DNA of 49,427 nucleotides from CAYWRO01 sp964460345 (GTDB lineage: Bacteria; Planctomycetota; Phycisphaerae; Phycisphaerales; UBA1924): NCBI GenBank assembly GCA_964460345.1, contig CAYWRO010000023.1:1-49427 (forward strand), read 5' to 3'. Positions 1-7,800 of the stretch are shown piece by piece. A model generated the notes under the pieces. That model had not been told where the DNA came from and made no database searches. It saw only the letters and a program-made list of their open reading frames with translations. Each line of letters begins with the position of its first letter. The stretch's first letter is position 1. The translations under genes were made by a program, and so were the position numbers.

Positions 1-303
1 GGTGGGGGGGTCGCATTGCTGGCCCGGTTGTGGGAGGAACGCGCGGAGCCGTCCGCGGCGATGACGCGCTGGCTCATCGAGCCCGCGCCGACCTCCGGGC
101 GGCGGGCGCGATGGCGGCTGGAACTGCTGCGGCGCAAGTCGTCGCATCCGGCGATCAGTCCGGAGTGCTGGTTTGTGGAGTGGGACCGTGAGGAAGGCGC
201 TGTCGTTGTACCTGCCGATGTGGCCGGTGGACCTGGTGCGCCGGCGCGAGTCGAGGCGGAGCAGCCAGGGCCACAACACGCCCCGCTGCGCCGCACCGGC
301 TGA
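1..303 (+). CDS. imuA: ImuA-like (RecA/SulA-related) protein, C-terminal fragment
   Basis: The reading frame is open from the first base of the window and stops at TGA 301-303, so only about the last 100 residues are visible. The segment 'RARWRLELLRRK' followed by 'WFVEWDREEG' resembles the C-terminal part of ImuA/SulA-like proteins, which contain paired basic strands and a 'D-x-x-G' turn. ImuA normally stands directly before imuB and dnaE2 and bridges the mutasome components; that order is seen here, and the context is the main support. The Walker motifs that would prove the family lie outside the window. The 3' end overlaps the likely imuB start by about 115 nt, unusually long for this genome, so the last ~38 residues may be a non-conserved tail or the result of a frameshift. 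Confidence 0.6.
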   Translation, partial: GGGVALLARLWEERAEPSAAMTRWLIEPAPTSGRRARWRLELLRRKSSHPAISPECWFVEWDREEGAVVVPADVAGGPGAPARVEAEQPGPQHAPLRRTG

Positions 304-1867
304 ACGCGTCTCCGTCTCGAGCGCGACCGACGTTCCGCCCCTGCTGTTCGTGACGATGGTTGCGAACCAGCAGCGGATCGCCGCGTGCTGCGAGCGAGCG
401 CTGGCGTGCGGCGTGCAACCGGGAATGACCCTTGCGCACGCGCGCGCGCTGCTGCCGGTGGATTCTGCCCGGGTGCTCGACCACCGCCCCGAGCGGGATC
501 TTGCCGCGCTGCGGTCCCTGGCCGAGTGGATGACGCGGATCGCGCCCATTGTTGCGATGGATCCGCCCGACGGTCTTCTCATGGATCTGTCCGGGTGCGA
601 ACGGCTGTACCGCAGCGATGACCAGATGGTGCGCCAGGTTGCACGCGCCTGCACACGGCTGGGCCTGCGTTCACGCGTGGCGATTGCTCCGACCGCCGGC
701 TGCGCCTGGGCGCTGGCCCGATACGGCCCGGCGCGGCTCTCCATGGTCCGGCCCGGTCCGGGGGGGCACCGCGTGCGCGAGGCCCTCGCGCCTCTGCCCG
801 TTCAGGCGCTGCGCATCGATGAAGCAACCGTTGCCGCGCTGGCCGAGGTGGGAATTGAGCAGATCGGCCATTTGCTCGATGTCGCCCGTTCCACCCTGCC
901 GTCGCGATTCGGAGATGAACTGCTGTTGAGACTCGATCAGGCGCTCGGCGAAGCCATGGAAGTGCTCGAGCCCGTCCGTCCCGTGCCTCCGCCTGAAGCT
1001 CACATGACCTTCACCGGCCCCACCACGCGCCCCGAAGCGATCGATGAGGCCGCCCGTCGGCTGCTTCAAGAACTCTGCGCGACGCTCGCAACGTCAGAGC
1101 GCGGCGTGCGCCGGCTCGACGTCACCCTCGAACGCATCGACACGGACAATGTTGCGTTCACCGTTTCGCTCTCGCACCCCAACCGCAACCCGCGCCATCT
1201 CTGGGCCCTGCTCGCCCCGAAGCTGGAGCGCGCCAATCTCGGCTTCGGCGTGGAATCCGTCCGTCTCATCGCCGCCAGGACCGGCCGCCTGCGCCACGCA
1301 CAGGCAGAGTGCTGGCGCGATGAGGACGCCGCGGCGAGAGCCGGCGCAGAGCGCGCAGTGGGGGAACTGGTAGACACGCTGGCGGGGCGGCTCGGCCCCG
1401 ACCGCATCCTGCGACTGGAAGCAAGGCAGACGCACATTCCCGAACGCGTTTTCCAGGAGCGCTCCGTTGTGGAGGTCGGCCCACCAGGCCATGCCGCACG
1501 GCTCCGCAGGCGCCGTGAAGCCGTGCCGGATGAGGAGCCGGTCGGCGATCGGCCGACCCTGCTGCTGCCGCGTCCTGAGCCGGCGCAGGTCATGGCCGTC
1601 GCCCCGGAGGGGCCGCCGAGATGGCTTCGATGGCAAGGCCAGGAGCACACGTTGATCAGCGCGATCGGTCCCGAACGCATCAGCGAGGAGTGGTGGTGGG
1701 CCGGGCACGTGTCGCAACGGCGCAGCGACACGGATTCACAGCAACACGATGACAGCGCGCCCCCCGCTCGTGACTACTTCAAGGTGCAGACGGAATCAGG
1801 ACGGTGGCTCTGGCTCTTCCGTCGATTGCCCGCGGGGCGCTGGTACGTCCATGGGGAGTGGTCGTAA
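188..1867 (+). CDS. imuB: ImuB, inactive Y-family polymerase-like mutasome protein
   Basis: This is about 559 residues of a DinB/UmuC-fold protein. The N-terminus 'LSLYLPMWPVDLVRR' matches the usual ImuB start, where the catalytic Asp of true Y-family polymerases is replaced. The palm signature 'DGLLMDLSGCERLY' follows near residues 130-145, then a little-finger-like domain and a long divergent C-terminal tail. ImuB proteins are non-catalytic adaptors that bind the beta clamp and recruit DnaE2. I chose GTG 188 because homology begins immediately after it; TTG 173 is an alternative. The gene ends in TAATG, sharing one base with the next gene, so ImuB and DnaE2 are probably translationally coupled. 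Regulation, usually by LexA, would lie upstream of imuA and cannot be seen. Confidence 0.9.
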   Translation: MRKALSLYLPMWPVDLVRRRESRRSSQGHNTPRCAAPAERVSVSSATDVPPLLFVTMVANQQRIAACCERALACGVQPGMTLAHARALLPVDSARVLDHRPERDLAALRSLAEWMTRIAPIVAMDPPDGLLMDLSGCERLYRSDDQMVRQVARACTRLGLRSRVAIAPTAGCAWALARYGPARLSMVRPGPGGHRVREALAPLPVQALRIDEATVAALAEVGIEQIGHLLDVARSTLPSRFGDELLLRLDQALGEAMEVLEPVRPVPPPEAHMTFTGPTTRPEAIDEAARRLLQELCATLATSERGVRRLDVTLERIDTDNVAFTVSLSHPNRNPRHLWALLAPKLERANLGFGVESVRLIAARTGRLRHAQAECWRDEDAAARAGAERAVGELVDTLAGRLGPDRILRLEARQTHIPERVFQERSVVEVGPPGHAARLRRRREAVPDEEPVGDRPTLLLPRPEPAQVMAVAPEGPPRWLRWQGQEHTLISAIGPERISEEWWWAGHVSQRRSDTDSQQHDDSAPPARDYFKVQTESGRWLWLFRRLPAGRWYVHGEWS

Positions 1868-4800
1868 TGCCTGAAGCCCCGATTTCCAAGTCGCACGTGC
1901 ACCCGGCGAGGCGCAATGGCGCCGCAGACGGTTCAGCGGTTGATCGCAATCGCGAACGTCCAGTTGCAACCATCCCTTACGCCGAGCTTGCCATCACCAG
2001 CAACTTCACCTTCCTCACCGGCGCAAGCCATCCCGAGGAACTGGTCGAACGCGCCGCCGCCCTCGGCCACACCGCCGCGGCCATCGCCGATACCAACACG
2101 CTCGCAGGTGTCGTGCGTGCCCATGTCGCGGCGAAGGAGGTCGGGATTCCGTTGGCCATCGGCGCCCGTCTCATCTTCACCGATGCACCCGACGGCTTTG
2201 CCGTCCTCGTCTTTCCGACCGACCGCGCTTCGTACGGTCGCCTCTGCCGGCTGCTCACCCGCGGCCGCCGACGTGCGCCAAAGGGTGAGTGTCACCTGGC
2301 GGTGCATGACTTGGCGGAGTTCGCCGAAGGGTTAATCGGGGTGGTGGATGTGCCGGCGGTGGTGGGGGAGGAGGTGATGGAGTTGATGCGGGGGTTGCGG
2401 GAGGTGTTTCGTGGCATCGCCCCTCCTATGGAACGCCGGCTTCCAGCCGGCCGCGCCACCGCCGTGCGAGCCGGCTGGAAGCCGGCGTTCCAGACGGATG
2501 CCACGCTCTACCTCGCCGCGGCACGCCAGTACGGCCACGATGACCAGCTTCGCCTCGAGCAGCTCGGCGCACTGGCCGATCTGACCGGCCTGCCGCTCGT
2601 CGCCGTCAACAACGTCATCTATCACGAACCTCGCCGCAAACCACTGCAGGATGTGCTCACCTGCATCCGCCATGGCTGCACGATCGAGCAGGCCGGGTTC
2701 CGCCTGACCGCCCATGCCGAGCGGCACCTCAAGGCGTCTGAAGAAATGCTGCGTCTTTTTGAGACGTGTTCCTGGGGGCGGCAGGCCGTGGAGAACGCTG
2801 CCTCAGTTGCTCTGCGCGCGAGCCGTTTCAGCCTTGATCAACTCCGCTACGAGTATCCGCACGAGGTGTGCCCGCCGGAGCTGACACCGATGGAGTACCT
2901 CACGCAACTCACCTGGCGGGGCGCTGCAAAGCGCTTCCCCGAAGAGGAAGGGGGCCTCCCGGAGAAAGTGCGCCGTCAGATCGAGCACGAACTATCGCTC
3001 ATCGATGAACTCAACTACGCCCCGTACTTCCTCACGTGTTACGACATCGTCGTGTACGCGCGCTCGCAGGGGATTCTGTGTCAGGGGCGCGGGGCCGCGG
3101 CGAACAGCGCGGTCTGCTACATGCTGGGCATCACCAGCGTGGACCCGAGCCGGATCAACCTGCTCTTCGAACGCTTCGTCAGCCGCGAGCGCAAGGAGCC
3201 GCCGGACATCGACATCGACTTTGAGCACGAGCGCCGCGAGGAGGTGATCCAGTACATCTACGGCAAGTACGGACGCGACCGGGCGGCGCTGACGGCGGAG
3301 GTGATCACGTACCGCGGCCGCAGCGCCATCCGCGAAGTCGGCAAGGCGATGGGGCTGAGTCTGGACTGCGTGGACCGGCTGGCCAAGAGCATGGACTGGT
3401 GGGAGCAGGGAGCCGTGCGCGAAGACCGCCTGCGAGAACTGGGGCTGAACCCGCACGAGCCGCGCCTGCGACAGGCGATCGCCCTCGCCGGAGAAATCAT
3501 CGGCTTCCCGCGTCACCTATCACAGCACGTCGGCGGCTTCGTACTCACGCGCCCACTGCTGGAGGAGACGGTCCCGATCGGCAACGCAGCGATGGACGAT
3601 CGCACGATGATCGAGTGGGATAAGGACGACATTGATGCCGTCGGCATTCTCAAGATCGACGTGTTGGGTCTTGGTATGCTCACGGCGATCAGTAAGGCGT
3701 TTGCGTTTGTGAACCAGAGACGAAGAGACGAAGAGACGAAGAGACGAAGTGGTGGGGTGGAGCGGGGAGACAAGGAGATGTGCGATGGCACAGGTCAAGA
3801 CGTTCAGAGATCTTGTGGCGTGGAAGCGGGGGATGGAGCTAGCCAGGATGATTTACCGCGAGACGATGGAGATGCCGGACACGGAGCGGTTCGGGCTGAC
3901 GAATCAGATGCGCCGGGCCGCAGTATCGATTCCTTCAAACATCGCCGAAGGATTCGGGAGAGAGAGCAGGCCGGATTTGCTCAAGTTCCTTCGCACGTCA
4001 CGTGGATCACTGAACGAGTTGGCGACCCAGTACGAACTGGCTGTCGATCTTCAGATGCTGAAGGCGTCTCCGAAGACTGCGTCGATGTTGGAAGAGGCCG
4101 ACCGCGTTCTTCAGGGGCTGATCCAGAGTCTGAAGCGCAAGGACTCAACGAAGTAACACTGACACCCTCTTCAAACCACTTCGTCTCTTCGTCTCTTCGT
4201 CTCTCCGTCTCTGATCCCCCGCTTGACCTCCACACGGTCCCCCCCGAAGACCCCCGCGTCTACGACATGCTCTGCAATGCCGACACCATCGGCATCTTTC
4301 AGATCGAATCCCGTGCCCAGATGCAGATGCTGCCGCGTTTGCGCCCCCGGAACTTTTACGATTTAGTCATCGAAGTCGCGATTGTCCGCCCGGGGCCAAT
4401 CCAGGGCGACATGGTTCACCCTTATCTGAGAAGGCGCAACGGCGAAGAGGCCGTCTCCTTTCCTGATGAAGCCGTCCGTCATGTCCTCGAAAAGACCCTC
4501 GGCGTCCCTCTCTTCCAGGAGCAGGCGATGCAACTCGCCATCGTCGCCGCCGGCTTCACGCCCGACGAGGCCGACAAGCTCCGCCGCGCCATCGCCGCGT
4601 GGAAGCGTCGCGGCAACGAGATCTACCGCTACGGCCAGAAACTCATGGACGGCATGAAGGCCCGCGGCTACCCCGCCGAGTTCGCCGAGCGCTGCTTCGA
4701 GCAGATCAAAGGCTTCAGCGAGTATGGCTTTCCGGAATCACACGCCGCCAGCTTCGCCCTGCTCGTCTACGTTTCCGCCTGGCTCAAGCGCCATCACCCC

Positions 4801-5850
4801 GCCGCCTTCGCCGCGGCGCTCATCAACAGCCAGCCAATGGGCTTTTATGCCCCGGCCCAGATCGTCCGCGATGCGCGAGAGCACGGCGTGACTGTGCGCG
4901 AGATCGACGTCAATCACTCACAATGGGACTGCACGCTGGAGGAAGATCACGCGAACGACTCTGCCGGGTGCCACTGCTCGACGCGGTACTCCGCGGCGCA
5001 GCAGTGCGGGCACACAGAGACCATCCAAACCGTAGACAACCCCGCTTCGGATCTGAACGCTGACGCACCCCCCTCCACCTGGGGCCTCAACGGTCCGGCC
5101 ATCCGTCTCGGCATGCGTCTCATCAAGGGACTCAAACGCACGGATGCCGAGGCGATCGCGCACACGGTTGCGCACCACGGTCCATTCCAGACGATCGACG
5201 ACCTCTGGCGCGCCACGCCCACAGTCGGCGTCAGCGCTCTTAAGCGCCTCGCCCAGGCGGACGCCTTCCAGTCCATGGGCCTTGACCGCCAACGCGCCCT
5301 CTGGGCGGTCCGGCAGTTGCGCGATGAAGCCCTGCCCCTCTTTGAGTTGCCGCCGCGCACGAGCACTCCGGCCGAACCAGTCGTCCATCTCCCGGCCGTT
5401 CGCCCTTACACCGCCGTTGCGCACGATTACGCTCACACCGGGCTCTCCCTCAAGGCCCACCCTGTCTCCTTCGTGCGCGATCAACTCGACGCCCGGCGCA
5501 TCATCCGGAACGGCGAACTGAAAGATGAACGCGCCTGGCCGCACGGTAAACGCCTCTCCGTCGCAGGCCTCGTTCTCGTCCGCCAGCGTCCCGGAACTGC
5601 CTCCGGAATCGTCTTCATCACCATCGAAGATGAAACCGGCGTGGCGAACCTCATCGTTCGCCCCAAGATCTACGAGAAGTTCCGCAAGGCGCTCCGGCAC
5701 GCCGTCCTGCTCATCGTCAGCGGCACGATCGAGCGCCAGGGCCAGGTCGTCCACATCATGGTCAACCATGCCTGCGACGCCGAAGACACACTCGCCCGCC
5801 CCGCCGGCCGCCCTGAACGAATCGTCGACGGGTCGCGAAACTTCCGCTGA
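1867..5850 (+). CDS. dnaE2: DnaE2 (ImuC) error-prone DNA polymerase III alpha subunit, with two insertions
   Basis: This is a C-family polymerase of translesion synthesis, 1327 codons from ATG 1867, against a usual length of about 1050-1150. Seen in order: a PHP domain starting 'YAELAITSNFTFLTGASHPEE' minus its first residues, lacking the metal-binding His pair as is typical of DnaE2; the palm motif 'PPDIDIDF' near residues 445-452; a third catalytic Asp in 'KIDVLGLGML' (residue ~598); 'DTIGIFQIESRAQMQML'; 'GFPESHAASFALLVY'; and an OB fold near residues 1225-1265. The excess length comes from a REP-like palindrome (residues ~188-209) and an intervening-sequence-like element (residues ~617-782). 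The latter sits in a variable loop right after the third catalytic Asp. Whether the polymerase is active with this insert, or the insert is removed from the mRNA, cannot be told from sequence. Confidence 0.95.
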   Translation: MPEAPISKSHVHPARRNGAADGSAVDRNRERPVATIPYAELAITSNFTFLTGASHPEELVERAAALGHTAAAIADTNTLAGVVRAHVAAKEVGIPLAIGARLIFTDAPDGFAVLVFPTDRASYGRLCRLLTRGRRRAPKGECHLAVHDLAEFAEGLIGVVDVPAVVGEEVMELMRGLREVFRGIAPPMERRLPAGRATAVRAGWKPAFQTDATLYLAAARQYGHDDQLRLEQLGALADLTGLPLVAVNNVIYHEPRRKPLQDVLTCIRHGCTIEQAGFRLTAHAERHLKASEEMLRLFETCSWGRQAVENAASVALRASRFSLDQLRYEYPHEVCPPELTPMEYLTQLTWRGAAKRFPEEEGGLPEKVRRQIEHELSLIDELNYAPYFLTCYDIVVYARSQGILCQGRGAAANSAVCYMLGITSVDPSRINLLFERFVSRERKEPPDIDIDFEHERREEVIQYIYGKYGRDRAALTAEVITYRGRSAIREVGKAMGLSLDCVDRLAKSMDWWEQGAVREDRLRELGLNPHEPRLRQAIALAGEIIGFPRHLSQHVGGFVLTRPLLEETVPIGNAAMDDRTMIEWDKDDIDAVGILKIDVLGLGMLTAISKAFAFVNQRRRDEETKRRSGGVERGDKEMCDGTGQDVQRSCGVEAGDGASQDDLPRDDGDAGHGAVRADESDAPGRSIDSFKHRRRIREREQAGFAQVPSHVTWITERVGDPVRTGCRSSDAEGVSEDCVDVGRGRPRSSGADPESEAQGLNEVTLTPSSNHFVSSSLRLSVSDPPLDLHTVPPEDPRVYDMLCNADTIGIFQIESRAQMQMLPRLRPRNFYDLVIEVAIVRPGPIQGDMVHPYLRRRNGEEAVSFPDEAVRHVLEKTLGVPLFQEQAMQLAIVAAGFTPDEADKLRRAIAAWKRRGNEIYRYGQKLMDGMKARGYPAEFAERCFEQIKGFSEYGFPESHAASFALLVYVSAWLKRHHPAAFAAALINSQPMGFYAPAQIVRDAREHGVTVREIDVNHSQWDCTLEEDHANDSAGCHCSTRYSAAQQCGHTETIQTVDNPASDLNADAPPSTWGLNGPAIRLGMRLIKGLKRTDAEAIAHTVAHHGPFQTIDDLWRATPTVGVSALKRLAQADAFQSMGLDRQRALWAVRQLRDEALPLFELPPRTSTPAEPVVHLPAVRPYTAVAHDYAHTGLSLKAHPVSFVRDQLDARRIIRNGELKDERAWPHGKRLSVAGLVLVRQRPGTASGIVFITIEDETGVANLIVRPKIYEKFRKALRHAVLLIVSGTIERQGQVVHIMVNHACDAEDTLARPAGRPERIVDGSRNFR
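2430..2491. repeat. REP-like palindrome inside dnaE2
   Basis: Two perfect 22-bp inverted arms (2430-2451 and 2470-2491) flank an 18-nt loop; each arm contains the core GGCTGGAAGCC or its complement. The palindrome is read in the dnaE2 frame as an extra stretch ('GRATAVRAGWKPAFQ') inside the C-terminal part of the PHP domain, where relatives have only a short linker. Peptides of the type 'AGWKPAFQ' are familiar read-throughs of dispersed palindromic repeats in GC-rich genomes, so this is probably an in-frame insertion of such a repeat. Confidence 0.85.
3715..3752 (+). repeat. Left inverted repeat of the IVS-like element
   Basis: A 38-bp arm made of four tandem copies of the octamer AGAGACGA plus short ends. 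It is complementary to 4176-4213 with a single mismatch (A at 3723). Complementarity stops exactly at both outer edges, which defines the element boundary. In RNA the two arms would form a stem of about 38 bp closing a loop of about 420 nt. Confidence 0.92.
3772..3777 (+). promoter_or_regulatory. Ribosome binding site of the embedded IVP gene
   Basis: AAGGAG lies 7 nt before ATG 3785. It decides the start of the embedded gene, since an earlier in-frame start at 3749 lies within the inverted repeat and has no such site. It shows that the IVP gene is equipped for its own translation rather than being a chance overlapping frame. Confidence 0.75.
3785..4156 (+). CDS. Four-helix-bundle protein (S23/IVP family) encoded inside dnaE2
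   Basis: This 123-residue protein matches the 23S rRNA intervening-sequence protein family (TIGR02436-type, bAvd-like) over its full length. It starts 'MAQVKTFRDLVAWKRGMELA' and carries the family signature 'RRAAVSIPSNIAEGFGR' near residues 45-62, followed by two further helices ending in a lysine-rich tail. Members form pentameric, positively charged bundles; relatives are encoded in rRNA intervening sequences and, as Avd, beside retroelements. No enzymatic activity is known. The gene is intact, has a good ribosome binding site, and lies entirely within the dnaE2 reading frame but in the +1 frame. It could be a free protein that binds the element's RNA or DNA; that role is inference. The family call is secure. 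Confidence 0.96.
   Translation: MAQVKTFRDLVAWKRGMELARMIYRETMEMPDTERFGLTNQMRRAAVSIPSNIAEGFGRESRPDLLKFLRTSRGSLNELATQYELAVDLQMLKASPKTASMLEEADRVLQGLIQSLKRKDSTK
4176..4213 (+). repeat. Right inverted repeat of the IVS-like element
   Basis: The 38-bp partner of 3715-3752, reading TCGTCTCT-type octamers on this strand. It lies about 20 nt after the IVP stop codon. In the dnaE2 frame it is translated as 'SSSLRLSVS', a serine/leucine-rich string of the kind often seen at annotated gene ends beside four-helix-bundle genes. Confidence 0.92.
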
Positions 5851-5851
5851 T

Positions 5852-7660
5852 TCACACCTCGGCCGCGGCGGTCTCGCCCATCGCGCCCAAGTCATCGACC
5901 GCGGCGCTTTGCAATCGCAGGTCCTTCACCTCCGGCTCGACAGATACGCGGCCGTCAAACGTCGAAAGCTGCGGACGCACCACCAAATCCAGCTTCATTC
6001 CCCGGTGCAGTTCATCCGCCCGTTCTCCCCATCCCCATGCGACGGCACGCATGTGGCGCCCGTTCTGCACCAGGTGCAGAGAAGCGTGCTTGCCCGTCCT
6101 GCCCAGCAGCCGCAGCGGCGCTGCCAACTCCGCCCCCCGAATCAGCACGTTCACCGAAGGGTTTCCCGGCCCGAACGGCGCCATCTTCTCCAGTTCCACC
6201 ACAGTTTCCGGCAGCAGTTCGTCGATGGTCGTCAGTGCATCGATCGAGACGTCATGCAGAAGGCGATCCGGTGCGATTGATGCATTCGCAATTGCCGTAA
6301 ACCGCTCCGTGAATGTCTCAAGGTTCGCCGCCGGCATCGCCAGCCCCGCCGCCATGTCATGTCCGCCAAACGAGGTGAACAGGTCGCTGCATTGCGACAG
6401 CGCCTCGTGCAGGTTGAAGCCGTCGATCGACCGCCCCGATCCGCGGCACACCACCTCCTCACCCTCTCCGCTTGCAACGGTGCCACGCTGCATCAGCACC
6501 GTCGGCCGGCAATACCGCTCCACCAGGCGCGAGCAGACGATCCCGATCACGCCCGGGTGCCAGTCCGGATGTGCCAGCACGATCGCCCGCCGTTCCTCCT
6601 TGTGCATGCCCGCCGCCTCGACCATCTCGCACGCCTGCTCGGCGATTGCACGCTCCACGCTCTGGCGACGCTGGTTCTGGTCCGTCAGCCGGGCCGCGAT
6701 CTCCGCGGCCCGTCCTCCCGTCGCCGTCGTAAAAAGCTCCACCGCTTCCCGTGCGTGCCCCAGGCGCCCCGCTGCGTTCAGCCGCGGAGCGAGCCGAAAT
6801 CCCGCCGCGTACGAGTCAACACTGGCGCCCAGCAGCCCGGACGCCTCCAGCAGCGCCTGCAGCCCCCGCAGCTTCGTCTGCGCCATCCGCCCCAGCCCGA
6901 ACCGCGCCAGCACGCGGTTCTCATCCACCAGCGGCACCACGTCCGCGACCGACCCGAGCGCTGCGAACGCAAGCAGCTCGACCAGCAGGTCTCGAAGCTC
7001 CGCATTGACCCGTTCGCCCCCGCAGTGCATCGTGGCCAGCCGCCACGCGAGCTTGTACGCGACCCCGGCGCCGCACAGGTGGCCGAAGGGATACGCGGAG
7101 TCCGGACGACGCGGGTGCACCACCGCGAAGGCCGGCGGCAGATCGGCCAGCGAGGCCGGCGGGTTGTGGTGGTCTGTGATGATCAGGTTCACCCCCGCAT
7201 CGCGGGCCGTCACCGCGGGCTCCAGCGCCGTGATTCCGCAGTCCACGCTCACGATCACGCGCGCACCGTCCTCGGCCAGCCGGCTGATCGCCTCGCAGTT
7301 CAGCCCATACCCCTCCTCGAGGCGGTGCGGCACGTATGTTGAAACATCCCCTTCCGGCTCAATTGCGCGCAGGATGTGGTAGAGGATCGCCGTCGCCGTC
7401 ACGCCGTCGACGTCATAGTCGCCGTAGATCACCACCCGTTCGCGCCGGCGCACCGCCTCCAGCAGGCGCTCAGCCGCCCGGTCCAGGTCTGGAATCAGCG
7501 AGGGGTCGTGCATCTGCACGAGCCGCGGGTTCAGGAAGAGGTTCGCCCGCTCCGCGTCGTCCAGACCCCGGGCCGCCAGCACGCGCTCCGCCAGCGGACG
7601 GTCCCGACGGCCGGCGCCGCGGCCGCATCGGAAGACCCAGCGTCGTGTCAGCCCTCGCAT
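5852..7660 (-). CDS. recJ: RecJ, single-stranded-DNA-specific 5'-3' exonuclease
   Basis: A 602-residue DHH-family nuclease. Motif I 'DYDVDG' is at residues 81-86, followed by 'VSVDCGIT', the DHH motif 'ITDHHNPP' (residues ~161-168), the 'HLCGAGVAYKLAW' region, and a DHHA1/RecJ-OB part containing 'GGHDMAAGLAMP'. RecJ degrades 5' ends in recombination repair and mismatch repair, acting with RecQ and SSB; mutS in the same window would use it, although the genes are not adjacent. ATG 7660 is preferred because the longer frame to 7762 has no homology-like content. The gene converges on dnaE2 with one base between the two stop codons. Length is normal and all metal ligands appear present. Confidence 0.95.
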   Translation of the reverse strand: MRGLTRRWVFRCGRGAGRRDRPLAERVLAARGLDDAERANLFLNPRLVQMHDPSLIPDLDRAAERLLEAVRRRERVVIYGDYDVDGVTATAILYHILRAIEPEGDVSTYVPHRLEEGYGLNCEAISRLAEDGARVIVSVDCGITALEPAVTARDAGVNLIITDHHNPPASLADLPPAFAVVHPRRPDSAYPFGHLCGAGVAYKLAWRLATMHCGGERVNAELRDLLVELLAFAALGSVADVVPLVDENRVLARFGLGRMAQTKLRGLQALLEASGLLGASVDSYAAGFRLAPRLNAAGRLGHAREAVELFTTATGGRAAEIAARLTDQNQRRQSVERAIAEQACEMVEAAGMHKEERRAIVLAHPDWHPGVIGIVCSRLVERYCRPTVLMQRGTVASGEGEEVVCRGSGRSIDGFNLHEALSQCSDLFTSFGGHDMAAGLAMPAANLETFTERFTAIANASIAPDRLLHDVSIDALTTIDELLPETVVELEKMAPFGPGNPSVNVLIRGAELAAPLRLLGRTGKHASLHLVQNGRHMRAVAWGWGERADELHRGMKLDLVVRPQLSTFDGRVSVEPEVKDLRLQSAAVDDLGAMGETAAAEV

Positions 7661-7800
7661 GGCCGGAGAATAGGCCCCGCCGTGGCATTTACAGTTGACA
7701 GCGCCGCCCGTCGCCGCCACCTGCCTGTCACTCAGAGGGGCTTCCCACCCCCGGGGATACACTCCTTCCGCACCTCAGCACGCAACGTCCGGGCTCTCTC

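Larger units (their letters stand above)
3715..4213 (+). mobile_element. Intervening-sequence (IVS)-like element inserted in dnaE2
   Basis: The element is bounded by 38-bp inverted repeats (3715-3752 and 4176-4213, 37 of 38 positions complementary) and contains one complete gene, for an S23/IVP four-helix-bundle protein, in the +1 frame relative to dnaE2. Flanking dnaE2 sequence resumes normally on both sides: '...ISKAFAFVN' before and 'PPLDLHTVPPEDP' after. The length is 499 nt counting both terminal bases; if one terminal base belongs to the host, the insert is 498 nt, exactly 166 codons, and the dnaE2 frame remains open throughout. No target-site duplication is evident. 23S rRNA intervening sequences in Leptospira, Coxiella and others have the same design, an IVP gene inside a long stem that RNase III cuts. 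Excision or cleavage here is inference. Confidence 0.85.

Noticed and set aside
3749..3784. Upstream start for the IVP gene (12 extra residues)
   Set aside because: It begins within the inverted repeat and has no ribosome binding site, while ATG 3785 has AAGGAG and matches the family N-terminus.
3715..4213. CRISPR-like or simple tandem repeat region
   Set aside because: The octamers are contiguous, without spacers, and are arranged as two inverted arms around a gene.
6051..7382. 443-codon plus-strand frame opposite recJ
   Set aside because: Composition is Ser/Arg/Pro-rich antisense of an unmistakable RecJ coding region.
7661..7800. Cobalamin riboswitch before the adenosyltransferase
   Set aside because: The 140-nt region has no B12-box-like sequence and is too short for the full structure together with a recJ promoter.
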